From JBOGXA01 sp050694175 (GTDB lineage: Bacteria; Actinomycetota; CADDZG01; WHSQ01): DNA of 64,000 bases. Below the pieces are notes generated by a model, which searched no databases, was not told where the DNA came from, and saw only the letters and a list, made by a program, of their open reading frames with translations. The DNA lies in assembly GCA_050694175.1 (NCBI GenBank), contig JBOGXA010000001.1, forward strand, positions 1 through 64,000, written 5' to 3'. Position numbers and translations under genes: made by a program. Positions 1-9,058 of this stretch are shown here, piece by piece (positions within the stretch are counted from its first letter, which is position 1; each line of letters begins with the position of its first letter).

Positions 1-126
1 GCCACGGTCGTAACGGTACCGACAAACCCCGGGAGTGATCTCGGGACACAAACCGGTGCCGACGTGGTGCCATTTTCTCTTGCTGTCCGCTCGTTTCTCT
101 GCTGGATCTTGAGGGGGGCGATCACA

Positions 127-154
127 CCGGCGTGCGCGCCGCAAGGCGCGCCGG
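127..154 (+). promoter_or_regulatory. GNRA-capped hairpin in the glmS leader
   Basis: A 6-bp G+C stem (135-140 with 145-150) closes on a GCAA tetraloop (141-144), and flanking CCGG arms (127-130 and 151-154) can extend it past a short bulge. It ends 7 nt before the glmS ribosome-binding site (GAGGAGG, 161-167), so it could affect translation or mRNA stability. The rest of 1-175 shows no coding sequence I can support. I see no glmS ribozyme core here, and a regulatory role is inference. Confidence 0.4.
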
Positions 155-175
155 CAATGAGAGGAGGGACGGCCC

Positions 176-2011
176 ATGTGCGGCATCGTCGGCTATGTGG
201 GGAGTGGCAACGCATTGCCCGTACTGCTCGAGGGCATGCGCAAGCTCGAGTACCGGGGTTACGACTCGGCCGGGGTGGCGGTAATCGGCGACGAGCGCAT
301 CGACGTGGTACGTAGGGCTGGAAAGCTCCAACGTCTGGAGGAAGCCCTCGAGGATGAGCCGATCGAGGGCGCGGCCGGGATCGGTCACACGCGCTGGGCC
401 ACCCACGGAGCACCCACCGACGACAACGCCCACCCGCACCGCGACTGCAATGGGCGCCTCGCGATCGTTCACAACGGAATCATCGAGAATCACGATGTCC
501 TGAGGGCAGAGCTGCAGCGAGAGGGCCACGAGTTCTCATCGGACACCGACACCGAGGTCGCCGCACACCTGCTCGAATCAATCCTCGACGAGCGCGGATG
601 CTCTCTGCGTGAAGCGGTTCATGAGGCCGTAAAGATCCTCGAAGGTGCGTACGCTCTCGTCTGCATAAGCCTCGACGACCCCGCGTGCATCGTCACCGCC
701 CGCAAGGAGTCCCCGATCGTGATCGGTACTCCTCCGGGGGCCGGACTGATCGCGTCGGGCATCCCGGCACTACTGGCCCACACGCGCGACATCGTGACGC
801 TCGACAACCACCAGATAGCGGAGGTCAGGCCCGGGCGGTTGCGCCTCTTCGATTTCGACGGCAACGAGATCGCGGCTGGGATCGTGCGAGTGGAGTGGGA
901 CCTCGATGCCGCAGAGAAAGGCGGCTACGAGGACTTCATGCTCAAAGAGATCCACGAGCAGCCGGAAGCCGTCCTCAACACCATGCGGGGTCGCATCGAT
1001 CGAACCGGGCGCGTGACCCTCGACGAGGTCACCTGGGATGCCGACACGATTCGCAGGATCAACAAGATCGTGGTCGTGGCGTGCGGCACGTCGTATCACG
1101 CGGGCATGGCGGCCAAGCACGCCATCGAACACTGGACGCGGATCCCGGTCGAGCTCGATCTGGCCTCGGAGTTCCGGTACCGGGACCCCGTCCTCGACGA
1201 GTCTTCTCTTGTGGTCGCCATCGCCCAATCCGGCGAGACGGCCGACACGCTCGCCGCGGTTCGATTCGCCAAGGAAATGGGTGCGCAAGTAGTCGCGGTC
1301 ACCAATGTGGTCGGGTCGTCGATCACGCGCGACGCCGATGCCGTGCTGTTCACGCACGCAGGCCCCGAGATCGGTGTTGCAGCAACCAAGACGTTTCTTG
1401 CCCAGCTCGTCGCTATGAACGTTCTTGCTCTCTACCTTGCACAGGAGCGCGGTTCGATGACGCCGGAGAAACTGGCCGAGACCATCGATGCGATGCGAGC
1501 ACTTCCGTCGCAGATAGAAGATGTGCTGATCCTTCAAGACGATGTGATGCGGGCGGCCAAGCGTTACGCCGACGCCACGGACGTGATCTTCATTGGCCGG
1601 GGCGTCGGAATGGCGGTCGCGATGGAGGGGGCGCTGAAGCTCAAGGAGATCTCGTACATCCACGCGGAGGGATACGCGGCCGGCGAGCTCAAGCACGGAG
1701 CGATCGCCCTGATCGAGCCCGGCGTGCCGGTTGTGGCGATCCTGACCGGGCAAGCGCTGTACGAGAAGATGCTCGCGAACGTCGAGGAGGTCAGGGCGCG
1801 CGGCGCCGACACAATCCTCATCGCGCCCAAGGGAGATGAGCGCGCGCGGACACTGGCGAACGAGCTGTTCGAGGTCCCCGGGACCAAGCCGCTGCTGACG
1901 CCGATCCTGGATACGGTGCCGTTGCAGATGTTCGCCTACTTCGTCGCCAAGGAGCGTGGGCTGTCTCCGGATAAGCCGCGTAATCTCGCGAAGAGCGTCA
2001 CCGTCGAGTAA
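176..2011 (+). CDS. glmS: Glutamine--fructose-6-phosphate aminotransferase (isomerizing)
   Basis: GlmS makes glucosamine-6-phosphate from fructose-6-phosphate and glutamine, the first committed step to UDP-GlcNAc and peptidoglycan; it is cytoplasmic. The protein (611 aa, normal length) opens with MCGIVGYV, so Cys2 is the class-II glutaminase nucleophile after Met removal. The glutaminase domain covers about residues 1-220. Two SIS sugar-isomerase domains follow, with the phosphosugar loop QSGETADT near residue 350. The C-terminus is the family tail ending KPRNLAKSVTVE. The ATG follows a strong GAGGAGG site. The next gene starts 11 bp downstream, so co-transcription is likely. The identification is secure. 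Confidence 0.97.
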   Translation: MCGIVGYVGSGNALPVLLEGMRKLEYRGYDSAGVAVIGDERIDVVRRAGKLQRLEEALEDEPIEGAAGIGHTRWATHGAPTDDNAHPHRDCNGRLAIVHNGIIENHDVLRAELQREGHEFSSDTDTEVAAHLLESILDERGCSLREAVHEAVKILEGAYALVCISLDDPACIVTARKESPIVIGTPPGAGLIASGIPALLAHTRDIVTLDNHQIAEVRPGRLRLFDFDGNEIAAGIVRVEWDLDAAEKGGYEDFMLKEIHEQPEAVLNTMRGRIDRTGRVTLDEVTWDADTIRRINKIVVVACGTSYHAGMAAKHAIEHWTRIPVELDLASEFRYRDPVLDESSLVVAIAQSGETADTLAAVRFAKEMGAQVVAVTNVVGSSITRDADAVLFTHAGPEIGVAATKTFLAQLVAMNVLALYLAQERGSMTPEKLAETIDAMRALPSQIEDVLILQDDVMRAAKRYADATDVIFIGRGVGMAVAMEGALKLKEISYIHAEGYAAGELKHGAIALIEPGVPVVAILTGQALYEKMLANVEEVRARGADTILIAPKGDERARTLANELFEVPGTKPLLTPILDTVPLQMFAYFVAKERGLSPDKPRNLAKSVTVE

Positions 2012-2022
2012 GGAGACCTTCA

Positions 2023-2361
2023 ATGGGCTTGATTGACAAAGTCAAGGTGAAAGCGCAAGAGGCCGCCGCAGAGGCAAAGAAGGCGGCCGACAGGGGCAAG
2101 GTGAAGGTCGATCAGCTGCAGCTCAGGCGCAAGCAGGATGATGCCGCCAAGCAGCTCGGCTACCTCGTCCATGCCGAGCGCACAAAAGGCACCCCGGGCG
2201 GCGCCGAAGCCGATCGCCTGCTCGCCGAGATCTCGTCACTGGGATCACAGATCGACGAGTTGGACGCGAGCGCCCCCGCGACCGGCGATGTCACCGCGGC
2301 GATGCCCCCGCCGCCTCCGGAGGCTTCGTCGGAGCCGCCGGGGGGCGTCCCGAAGCCCTAG
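2023..2361 (+). CDS. Small charged helical protein of unknown function
   Basis: A 112-residue protein I do not recognise. The first ~75 residues are rich in Lys, Ala, Glu and Gln and look like amphipathic helix or coiled coil (MGLIDKVKVKAQEAAAEAKK). The last ~35 residues are Pro/Ser/Glu-rich and probably disordered. There is no signal peptide or membrane segment. The ATG follows AAGGAGA closely (about 2011-2017), 11 bp after glmS, and 16 bp separate its stop from the NAD(P)HX repair gene, so it lies within a probable operon. It resembles the many small helical accessory proteins of actinobacteria in composition only. Confidence 0.75.
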   Translation: MGLIDKVKVKAQEAAAEAKKAADRGKVKVDQLQLRRKQDDAAKQLGYLVHAERTKGTPGGAEADRLLAEISSLGSQIDELDASAPATGDVTAAMPPPPPEASSEPPGGVPKP

Positions 2362-2377
2362 TCGCCCCTACACACAA

Positions 2378-3883
2378 ATGCGGCCGCTCCTCACACCCGA
2401 GCAGATGGCGCGGGCCGACGCCGCCACGATTGCATCTGGGGTGGCCGGCGAGGTTCTGATGGAACGGGCGGGGCGCGCCGTTGCGCGCGCAGCCCGACGT
2501 GTCGCCGGCGGTCGCTACGGCAGGCGCGCCGCGGTCGTGTGTGGGGTCGGCAACAACGGCGGAGATGGGTTCGTAGCGGCGCACGCGCTGCGCGCCGAGG
2601 GGCTTGGCGCGCGGTGCCTGATCGTTGGCGACGGTGGCCGGATCAAAGGGGCCGCTCGCCACCATCTAGATGAGATGGTGCGAGCCGGGGTGCCGGCGGA
2701 GAAGTTCGACGCCCGGCGCCTCGAGGATGCCGATGTCATCGTCGACGCGCTGTTCGGTACGGGCTTTCGCGGCGCGGTCGAAGGGGACGCGAGAGAGGCC
2801 GTGGAGGCCGTGTCGGACGCGGACGCGCCGGTTGTCGCTGTCGACATTCCGTCCGGTGTGAACGGCGCGACCGGCGCAGTCGAGGGCCCCGCCGTGCACG
2901 CAGAGGTAACGGTGGCGATGGCCGCGGAGAAGCTGGGGACGGCGCTTTCTCCCGGAGCAATGTACGCGGGTCACGTCGAGGTTGCCGACATCGGAATAGA
3001 GATCGGCGATTCCGACATCGCGATGTGCCAGCGGAGCGACGTGGTCCGCGTGCTTCCCGCTCGGCCCCCGGACGCGCATAAGAGGACGATGGGTGCTGTG
3101 GCACTCGTGGGGGGCTCGGCCGGAATGAGCGGCGCGGTCATTCTGGCGGCCACCGCAGTGCTGCGCACCGGAGCCGGCTACGTCACTGCCGGCGTCACGC
3201 AGTCTATCGACGACGTCCTCTCGATCGCGGTCCCCGAGGCGCTGACTGTCGTCTTGTCCGACACGGCTGTCCTGGGCCCGGATGCGCTCGATCGCTTTTC
3301 CGGCGTGCTGGAGCGGGTTCAGGTCGTGGCCATAGGGCCGGGATTGGGGCGGGGTGACGGGCAGACCGGACTGGTCGAGGCCGCCCTTCGGCGCATCGAG
3401 GTCCCCGTGGTGGTGGACGCGGACGGCCTGAACGTGCTCGCCGGGCATACCGGGCCTCTTGCCGATCGCAAGGCTACGACGGTGATCACTCCCCATCCTG
3501 CCGAGCTCGCCCGGCTCCTGGATTCGTCGACGGCCGACGTCCAGGGTGATCGGTTAGGTGCGGTCGTGGAGGCGGCCCAAAGGTTCGCCTGCACGGTGGT
3601 CCTCAAGGGGCTTCGAAGCCTCACGGCAGATCCCGCGGGTCGCGTGGTCGTCAATCCGACCGGGGGGCCCGAGCTCGCCACCGCCGGGACGGGCGACGTC
3701 TTGACCGGCGTGGTGTCCGCCCTCCTGGCCGCCGGGCTGGGCCCGTTCGAGGCCGCGTGGGGCGCCGTCTACCTCCACGGGCTCGCCGGAGCCGTCGCGG
3801 CCGAGCGGGGGGGTCCGGCGGGGGTAATTGCCGGCGACGTCGCCGCCGCGGTGCCCGCTGCCATCGCCCGCCTGGCGCGCTGA
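2378..3883 (+). CDS. nnr: Bifunctional NAD(P)HX epimerase / ADP-dependent NAD(P)HX dehydratase
   Basis: This enzyme repairs hydrated NADH and NADPH. The N-terminal epimerase domain (about 1-210, YjeF_N/NnrE-like) carries NNGGDG near residue 52 and the DALFGTGFRG segment. The C-terminal ribokinase-like dehydratase domain (about 225-501, NnrD-like) carries PHPAELARL and the GTGDVLTG motif near residue 430. I chose ATG 2378 (MRPLLTPEQMARAD), because the open frame upstream of it overlaps the preceding gene and has no family similarity. The length of 501 aa fits the fused family. It sits between glmS and alr, a common actinobacterial arrangement. Confidence 0.94.
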   Translation: MRPLLTPEQMARADAATIASGVAGEVLMERAGRAVARAARRVAGGRYGRRAAVVCGVGNNGGDGFVAAHALRAEGLGARCLIVGDGGRIKGAARHHLDEMVRAGVPAEKFDARRLEDADVIVDALFGTGFRGAVEGDAREAVEAVSDADAPVVAVDIPSGVNGATGAVEGPAVHAEVTVAMAAEKLGTALSPGAMYAGHVEVADIGIEIGDSDIAMCQRSDVVRVLPARPPDAHKRTMGAVALVGGSAGMSGAVILAATAVLRTGAGYVTAGVTQSIDDVLSIAVPEALTVVLSDTAVLGPDALDRFSGVLERVQVVAIGPGLGRGDGQTGLVEAALRRIEVPVVVDADGLNVLAGHTGPLADRKATTVITPHPAELARLLDSSTADVQGDRLGAVVEAAQRFACTVVLKGLRSLTADPAGRVVVNPTGGPELATAGTGDVLTGVVSALLAAGLGPFEAAWGAVYLHGLAGAVAAERGGPAGVIAGDVAAAVPAAIARLAR

Positions 3884-3986
3884 CCTGGGAGGCGCTTCCA
3901 GGGCCCCGGAGCAGGAATTCGGGGGTGTTCGGACGAAGTGGGGGGAGTAGACACCGCATCCCAGGCCGTACATAGGAGGACCACCC

Positions 3987-4898
3987 ATGACGACCCTTCG
4001 GAGCAGGACCGCCACGAGATCCGGGCGACTGCTGCTCGCGATCATTGCGGTGATCCTCATGTCGGCCGCCGGCGTGTCAGCCGCGCCGACATCGGTTCCG
4101 TCCGCGGGCACAAACGCGAACGACATCGATCTGAACACGGTTGCGGGAGCGGTTCCCCACGGCGACGGGTACGCAATCCCGCTAAAGGCAAAGCGACCGT
4201 CCTGGTACACCGAGGCGCTCGCTCGCAAGGTGCACGAGAACGCAGGTGCTCCGGTCGCAGCACCGCCCGATGCTCCGTTCCCGGGCGAGGTCGGCATCAG
4301 GCCGGGCTCGTGGATGATCGCACCGTACGGCTGCACGATGAACTTCGTGTTCGCCAAAGGCAGCTCACTTGCGATCGGCACCGCCGGACATTGCGTCGAT
4401 CGGCTGGGGCAGCGGGTCGTCCTACTCACCGTTGCTCCCGGGGGAGCCAACCCCGTGCTTGTCGACATCGGGGCGGTCCTGGCTCGCCGTGACAACGGCA
4501 TCGGTGATGACTTCGCTCTGGTGTCGATCGATCCCGCGCTTAGGCACTGGGTGAGCCCCACCATCGCGGTCGTGGGCGGACCGTGTGGCGCCTACAAGGG
4601 CTCGGGCCCCGAAACGGTTTGGCACTACGGCCACGGCGTCGCGATCGGCACCGGCGGGACTCCGCGCGCCGGCGTGGCGCTGACGTGGAAGGCGGATTCC
4701 TTCGGTTGGACCGGTGCCGCGATCTTCGGTGATTCGGGCAGTGCGGTGCGCGTCACCGACCTCAAGGCCGCCGGAGACCTGACCCACCTAGTGGTCGACA
4801 CAAGTTGGTTGCCCAGTTACATAGCGGGTACCCGCATCAGCAAGATCCTGAAGATTGCGAGTGGGTGGAGCCTCAAGTCGAGTTCTCTGTGCCTGTAA
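3987..4898 (+). CDS. Secreted trypsin-like (S1 fold) serine protease
   Basis: A 303-aa exported protein. Residues 10-33 form a signal peptide (basic n-region, hydrophobic core, small residues near SAA). The catalytic triad is readable: His135 in GTAGHC, Asp174 or Asp175 in GDDFALV, and Ser250 in GDSGS. Cys116 and Cys136 are placed to form the disulfide that flanks the catalytic His in this fold. The ATG follows AGGAGGA at 3974-3980. A putative propeptide lies between the signal peptide and about residue 100. The substrate is unknown. It sits between the NAD(P)HX repair gene and alanine racemase, and a strong hairpin follows, so it may be a separate transcript. Confidence 0.85.
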   Translation: MTTLRSRTATRSGRLLLAIIAVILMSAAGVSAAPTSVPSAGTNANDIDLNTVAGAVPHGDGYAIPLKAKRPSWYTEALARKVHENAGAPVAAPPDAPFPGEVGIRPGSWMIAPYGCTMNFVFAKGSSLAIGTAGHCVDRLGQRVVLLTVAPGGANPVLVDIGAVLARRDNGIGDDFALVSIDPALRHWVSPTIAVVGGPCGAYKGSGPETVWHYGHGVAIGTGGTPRAGVALTWKADSFGWTGAAIFGDSGSAVRVTDLKAAGDLTHLVVDTSWLPSYIAGTRISKILKIASGWSLKSSSLCL

Positions 4899-4926
4899 CA
4901 CGGGCTAGTTGAGGGGTTTGTCTGCT

Positions 4927-4959
4927 GCGGCCACGCTTCCAACCCGGGAGCGTGGCCGC
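4927..4959 (+). terminator. Strong hairpin after the protease gene
   Basis: A perfect 11-bp inverted repeat (GCGGCCACGCT at 4927-4937 and its complement at 4949-4959) with an 11-nt loop starts 28 bp after the protease stop. There is no clear T tract, so it would be an imperfect intrinsic terminator or a 3'-end-protecting stem. It precedes alr by 33 bp. Confidence 0.6.
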
Positions 4960-4992
4960 GCGTAGGGCATGTGTCCCCGATAACCTCTTGAC

Positions 4993-6168
4993 GTGAGCTT
5001 CACGAAAGAGCAGATCGCCGCGCGCGGCCATCCCGTGTGGGCGGAGATCGATCTCGGCGCGCTCCGCCACAACGTTCGTACCCTCGCCGGCCTGGCCCCT
5101 CGATCCGAGCTCATGGGGGTGGTCAAAGGTTACGCATACGGCCACGGGAACCCGGAGTGCGCGCGCGCAATGCTCGAGGCCGGGGCCGCGCGGCTCGGAG
5201 TGGCGCGCGTGGCCGAGGCCCTGCATCTACGTGAGGCCGGCATCGACGCGCCCATCCATGTGTTCACGGAGCCCCCTCCGGATGCGGCCCGGCTGATGAT
5301 CGACCTCGGCCTCGTGCCCACCGTCTACACGGAGCCCTTTGCGCGCATGCTGTCGGAGTCGGCAGTGGCCGCCGGGGCCGTGGTCCCGGTCCACGTGAAA
5401 CTGGACACCGGGATGCACAGGGTCGGTCTCGCGCCCGACGACACCCCCGATGCGATCAGACGTCTCCGGGAGCTGCCCGGCCTCCGGATCCAAGGCGCAT
5501 GGAGCCACCTCGCCGTCGCCGACGTGCCGGACCATCCGTTTACGAGAAAGCAGCTCGACCTCTTCGAAGATCTCACCCGTCTGATCGAGCGGTCGGGCAT
5601 CACATTGCGATACCGGCATATCGCCAACTCGGCGGCGACGCTCTCTTCCCCTGAGACTCACTTCGACATGGTGAGGTGTGGGGTGGCGAGCTACGGGTTG
5701 TGGCCGGGAGAGGCATTGCGTGGCGCGGCAGATCTCAGGCCCGTGATGGCGCTACGAGCGCGCGTGAACATGGTGAAGGAGGTCCCCGCCGGCGATCGCC
5801 TCTCGTACGGCTTGCGTTACAAGCTCACAGAAACGAGTCGCGTGGTCACGGTTCCTGCGGGGTATGCGGACGGCTACGACCGCAGAACCTCCGGGATCGC
5901 CGACGTCCTGATCGGCGGCCTCCGCCGCCGCGTGTCGGGGACTGTATGCATGGATCAATTCATGGTCGACGTCGGCGATGCCGGCACCGAGGTAGGCGCG
6001 ATCACGACGTTGATCGGCGATGACGGAGGCGAGCGCGTAACTGCGGAGGAGCTTGCCGCCCACATCGGAACCATCAATTACGAAGTGACCGCGCGCATCC
6101 CGTCGCGCGTTCCGCGTGTTTACCTTGACGCACCATCCGACGGCTCGCTGCCGGGGTCAAGTGGCTGA
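4993..6168 (+). CDS. alr: Alanine racemase
   Basis: A PLP enzyme converting L-alanine to D-alanine for peptidoglycan. The barrel domain carries the PLP lysine in VVKGYAYGHG (Lys45); most homologues read VKADAYGHG, so the two residues after Lys differ. The catalytic tyrosine is Tyr272 in LSYGLRY, and CMDQFMVDVG near residue 319 is the usual C-terminal motif. The length of 391 aa is normal. The likely start is GTG 4993, as no ATG gives a better family match; the ribosome site is weak. Its 3' end overlaps the next gene by 8 bp. Confidence 0.95.
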   Translation: MSFTKEQIAARGHPVWAEIDLGALRHNVRTLAGLAPRSELMGVVKGYAYGHGNPECARAMLEAGAARLGVARVAEALHLREAGIDAPIHVFTEPPPDAARLMIDLGLVPTVYTEPFARMLSESAVAAGAVVPVHVKLDTGMHRVGLAPDDTPDAIRRLRELPGLRIQGAWSHLAVADVPDHPFTRKQLDLFEDLTRLIERSGITLRYRHIANSAATLSSPETHFDMVRCGVASYGLWPGEALRGAADLRPVMALRARVNMVKEVPAGDRLSYGLRYKLTETSRVVTVPAGYADGYDRRTSGIADVLIGGLRRRVSGTVCMDQFMVDVGDAGTEVGAITTLIGDDGGERVTAEELAAHIGTINYEVTARIPSRVPRVYLDAPSDGSLPGSSG

Positions 6169-7210
6169 GTCACCCAAGGGTCGTAGAAACAGCCTGATTG
6201 CAGTTGCCGGAGCGGCCGTCGGCCTGGGGGCTGGGGTCATCGCCGAGCGCTCCATCCTCAAGCGCCGGCGCCGCAACGATCCTGCGGGGGCGGAGAAGTT
6301 CGGCACGCGCAGAGGAGAGAGGTCGAAGCGCCTCGGCCTTCCCGACGGGGCGATGCTCTTCATCGAAGAAACCGGCCCCCGGTCGCGCCGGGGCGCCGTC
6401 TTCGTACACGGGTCGGCCCTCCGATCTGATGCGTGGCACTACCAGATGTCGGGAATCACGTCGCACCGACTTGTCTTCTACGACTTGCGCGGGCACGGCC
6501 TCTCGCAGCCTAAGGGCGATGCGGAGTTCTCCATTGCCACTCTCGCCGACGACTTGAGGACCGTCATCGAAGATGCCCGGCTCGACGAGGTCGTTGTCGT
6601 GGGTCACTCGATTGGGGGCATGGTCGCGCTCCAGCTCTGTGTGAAACACCCCGACCTGATGGACTCGACCGTCAAGGGTCTGGTGCTGGCCAACACGACC
6701 TACGGTCCCGCCGCCGAGACACTCCTCGGAGGTGCGGCCGTGGCCAGGCTCGAGAGGCTCACGCGCCGCCCTCTCGACGTTATCGGCGCGCAAGCCGGGC
6801 GGCTAGATCGTCTTCGGAAAGTCATTCGCCCATCGGACGCGATCTTCTGGGGCGTTGCACTTACCGCGTTCGGTCCCGGCGCGTCGGCCCGGCAGATCGA
6901 CTTCACCTACGACATGCTTTCTGAAACGCAGTCCGACGTCGTGTTCGATCTCGTGCGCTCCTACCGCGACTTCGACGTCAAAGACCATCTGGGTGAGATC
7001 GGCGTTCCGGCCCTCGTTATCGGAGGCACCAGCGACAGGCTCACGGTCTGCCGGGCCGCGGAGGAGATCGCCGCCGGGCTTCCTCACGCCCGGCTCGAAC
7101 TGCTGGATGGCTGCGGACACATGTCGATGCTCGAGCGCGCCCGCGACTTCAACCGCTTGGTGCAGGCGTTCCTGGACGAGAGATTGGCCGGAAAACGAAG
7201 GGCCAGGTGA
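6161..7210 (+). CDS. Membrane-anchored alpha/beta hydrolase
   Basis: An alpha/beta-hydrolase fold protein of 349 aa from GTG 6161, inside the end of alr and preceded by GGGG. Residues about 9-27 form a hydrophobic segment followed by KRRRR, an N-terminal anchor or uncleaved signal. The fold is marked by the oxyanion HG in FVHGSALRSD, the nucleophile Ser in GHSIGG, the acidic residue in GGTSDRLT and the catalytic His in GCGHMSMLE. Substrate cannot be read from sequence; esterase, lipase or haloperoxidase-like activities are all possible. An upstream ATG at 6116 is open but lies wholly in alr coding sequence. Confidence 0.85.
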   Translation: MAESPKGRRNSLIAVAGAAVGLGAGVIAERSILKRRRRNDPAGAEKFGTRRGERSKRLGLPDGAMLFIEETGPRSRRGAVFVHGSALRSDAWHYQMSGITSHRLVFYDLRGHGLSQPKGDAEFSIATLADDLRTVIEDARLDEVVVVGHSIGGMVALQLCVKHPDLMDSTVKGLVLANTTYGPAAETLLGGAAVARLERLTRRPLDVIGAQAGRLDRLRKVIRPSDAIFWGVALTAFGPGASARQIDFTYDMLSETQSDVVFDLVRSYRDFDVKDHLGEIGVPALVIGGTSDRLTVCRAAEEIAAGLPHARLELLDGCGHMSMLERARDFNRLVQAFLDERLAGKRRAR

Positions 7211-7252
7211 GATTTAATGTGGACATCCCGCGAAACGGAGACGGCATAGTCA

Positions 7253-8356
7253 ATGAAAGATTCGAGAGTTGAAAGAGTCGCCGATATCCTGGTCGAGTAC
7301 TCGGTTGGGGTCAAAGCCGGCGACAAGGTTTCGATAACAGGTTCCTACGCGGCCGAGCCGCTCATTCTCGCGATCTACGAACGCTGTCTCAGGCTCGGTG
7401 CGCATCCAACTATCCGTGCGACGTTGCCCCACGCTGCTCCGGTTTTCTTTCGCAATGCGAGCGACGAGCAACTTGAGTTCGTGTGGGAGACGGACAGGTG
7501 GCTCACCGACAACCTCGACGTCACCTTCAGCATCCTCAGTGAAACCAACACGCGACAGCTCTCGAAGACCGATCCGGCGCGACAGGTCATCAGCCGCAAG
7601 GCTCGCAAACCCCTCCTCGATCGCTACCTCGAACGAGCGGCAAGAGGGGAATTGCGGTGGAACGTGTCGTTGTTCCCCACCGAGGCGCACGCCATGGAAG
7701 CAGAGATGAGCCTCGACGAGTACGAGGACTTCTACTACGGCGCGTGCCTCATCGACTCCGAAGATCCTGTTGCGGAATGGAGGAAGGTCGCGGCCAGACA
7801 TCGCCGGATGATCGAGTGGATGGAGGGGCGCAACGAGATCCATATCGAAGGCGAGGGAACCGACCTGACACTCGAGGTCGGTGGCCGCCGCTTCCTTCCT
7901 GCCGACGGTAAGGAGAACTTCCCGGACGGGGAGATCTTCACCGGGCCGATCGAGGACAGAACCCGCGGGCACGTTTCCTTTACGTATCCCGCGATCTATG
8001 GGGGTCAGTCGGTCGAGGGGATACGCCTCGAGTTCAGCGGCGGGAAGGTCGTCGACGCACGCGCGGACAAGAACGAGGAGTTTCTCATCAAGACGCTCGA
8101 CACGGATCCGGGCGGGCGCATCCTCGGCGAAATCGGGATCGGAACGAACTACGGTATCGGCGGCTTCACGGGAGAGATCCTGCTCGACGAGAAGATCGGC
8201 GGAACGGTCCACCTTGCGGTGGGTGCGTCGTATCCGGAGAGCGGCGGTACGAACGAATCGGCCGTTCACTGGGACATGGTGTGCGACCTGCGCAAGAGCG
8301 GCCGGATCAGCGTCGACGGCGACCCGTTGATGGAGGACGGCAAGCTTTTGGTCTAG
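7253..8356 (+). CDS. M29-family aminopeptidase (thermophilic aminopeptidase type)
   Basis: A cytoplasmic metallo-aminopeptidase of 367 aa, normal for M29 (AmpS/PepS/aminopeptidase T). Family blocks are clear: NFPDGEIFTGP (metal-binding Glu), YPAIYGGQSVEGIRLEF, GEIGIGTNYGI (second Glu), and GGTVHLAVGASYPESGGTN followed by SAVHWDMV, which supply two His and an Asp ligand. It probably has a peptide-turnover role. The ATG lies 42 bp after the hydrolase gene with a weak ribosome site. Confidence 0.92.
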   Translation: MKDSRVERVADILVEYSVGVKAGDKVSITGSYAAEPLILAIYERCLRLGAHPTIRATLPHAAPVFFRNASDEQLEFVWETDRWLTDNLDVTFSILSETNTRQLSKTDPARQVISRKARKPLLDRYLERAARGELRWNVSLFPTEAHAMEAEMSLDEYEDFYYGACLIDSEDPVAEWRKVAARHRRMIEWMEGRNEIHIEGEGTDLTLEVGGRRFLPADGKENFPDGEIFTGPIEDRTRGHVSFTYPAIYGGQSVEGIRLEFSGGKVVDARADKNEEFLIKTLDTDPGGRILGEIGIGTNYGIGGFTGEILLDEKIGGTVHLAVGASYPESGGTNESAVHWDMVCDLRKSGRISVDGDPLMEDGKLLV

Positions 8357-8397
8357 TGGGACGCCAAGAACAGGTGGCGTGGGGTAGCCTCGAAGGG

Positions 8398-9045
8398 ATG
8401 TCACTGGGGCCGGGCACCGATATCGACGCGGTCCGAGCCGAGGCGCTGACCTGTACGAAGTGCCGGCTTGCACAGGGCCGCACACAGGTCGTGTGGGCCG
8501 ACGGAAACCTCGACTCGGACCTGCTCTTCATCGGCGAGGCCCCCGGCTTCCACGAGGACCGTCAGGGGCTGCCGTTCGTGGGGGCCGCCGGGCAGCTGCT
8601 CGATCGGCTCCTGGCGGAGATCGGCCTCGATCGCACCCATGCGGCCATCGTCAACGTCATCAAGTGCCGGCCTCCGAACAATCGCGATCCCGAACCCGAC
8701 GAGGTCGAATCCTGCCGCCCCTACCTCGAGGCGCAGCTATCACACATGAAGCCGCGGGTCATCGTTACGCTGGGTAATTTCGCAACCAGGTTCATCCTCG
8801 AGCGGCCAATAGGGATCACCCGTGCCCGGGGCCACAAATACATGTGGGGCGACGCGACGGTCGTGCCGACCTTTCACCCAGCCGCCGCTCTGCGCGGGGG
8901 GCGATTCGGGGGGCTGAGCCCGATCGACGCGATCCGTCAAGACTTCCAGCTCGTTAAGAGCGTGCTCGATGAGCCCCCGCCGGAGCCCGAAGTGGTTGTG
9001 GGTGCAGCCGAAGGAGCTGGGACCGAGCAGCTGGGGCTCTTTTGA
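8398..9045 (+). CDS. Family 4 uracil-DNA glycosylase (Fe-S)
   Basis: This enzyme removes uracil from DNA to start base-excision repair. The 215-aa protein has motif A GEAPGFHEDRQGLPFVG, motif B in FHPAA, and cysteines for a 4Fe-4S cluster: CTKC near residue 20 plus KC and SC around the RPPNNRDPEPDE segment. This arrangement marks the family-4 (thermostable, Fe-S) type rather than Ung. I chose ATG 8398 because the residues upstream in this frame overlap the end of the peptidase gene and have no family similarity. Confidence 0.94.
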   Translation: MSLGPGTDIDAVRAEALTCTKCRLAQGRTQVVWADGNLDSDLLFIGEAPGFHEDRQGLPFVGAAGQLLDRLLAEIGLDRTHAAIVNVIKCRPPNNRDPEPDEVESCRPYLEAQLSHMKPRVIVTLGNFATRFILERPIGITRARGHKYMWGDATVVPTFHPAAALRGGRFGGLSPIDAIRQDFQLVKSVLDEPPPEPEVVVGAAEGAGTEQLGLF

Positions 9046-9058
9046 TTGTTCTGGTAGC

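Noticed and set aside
1..175. Possible glmS ribozyme in the glmS leader
   Set aside because: The conserved cleavage-site and core blocks of the glmS ribozyme are not present; only a simple GNRA hairpin is seen.
770..2023. 417-codon antisense open frame across glmS
   Set aside because: A G+C-driven shadow of glmS; Arg/His/Asp-rich with no recognisable domain or ribosome site.
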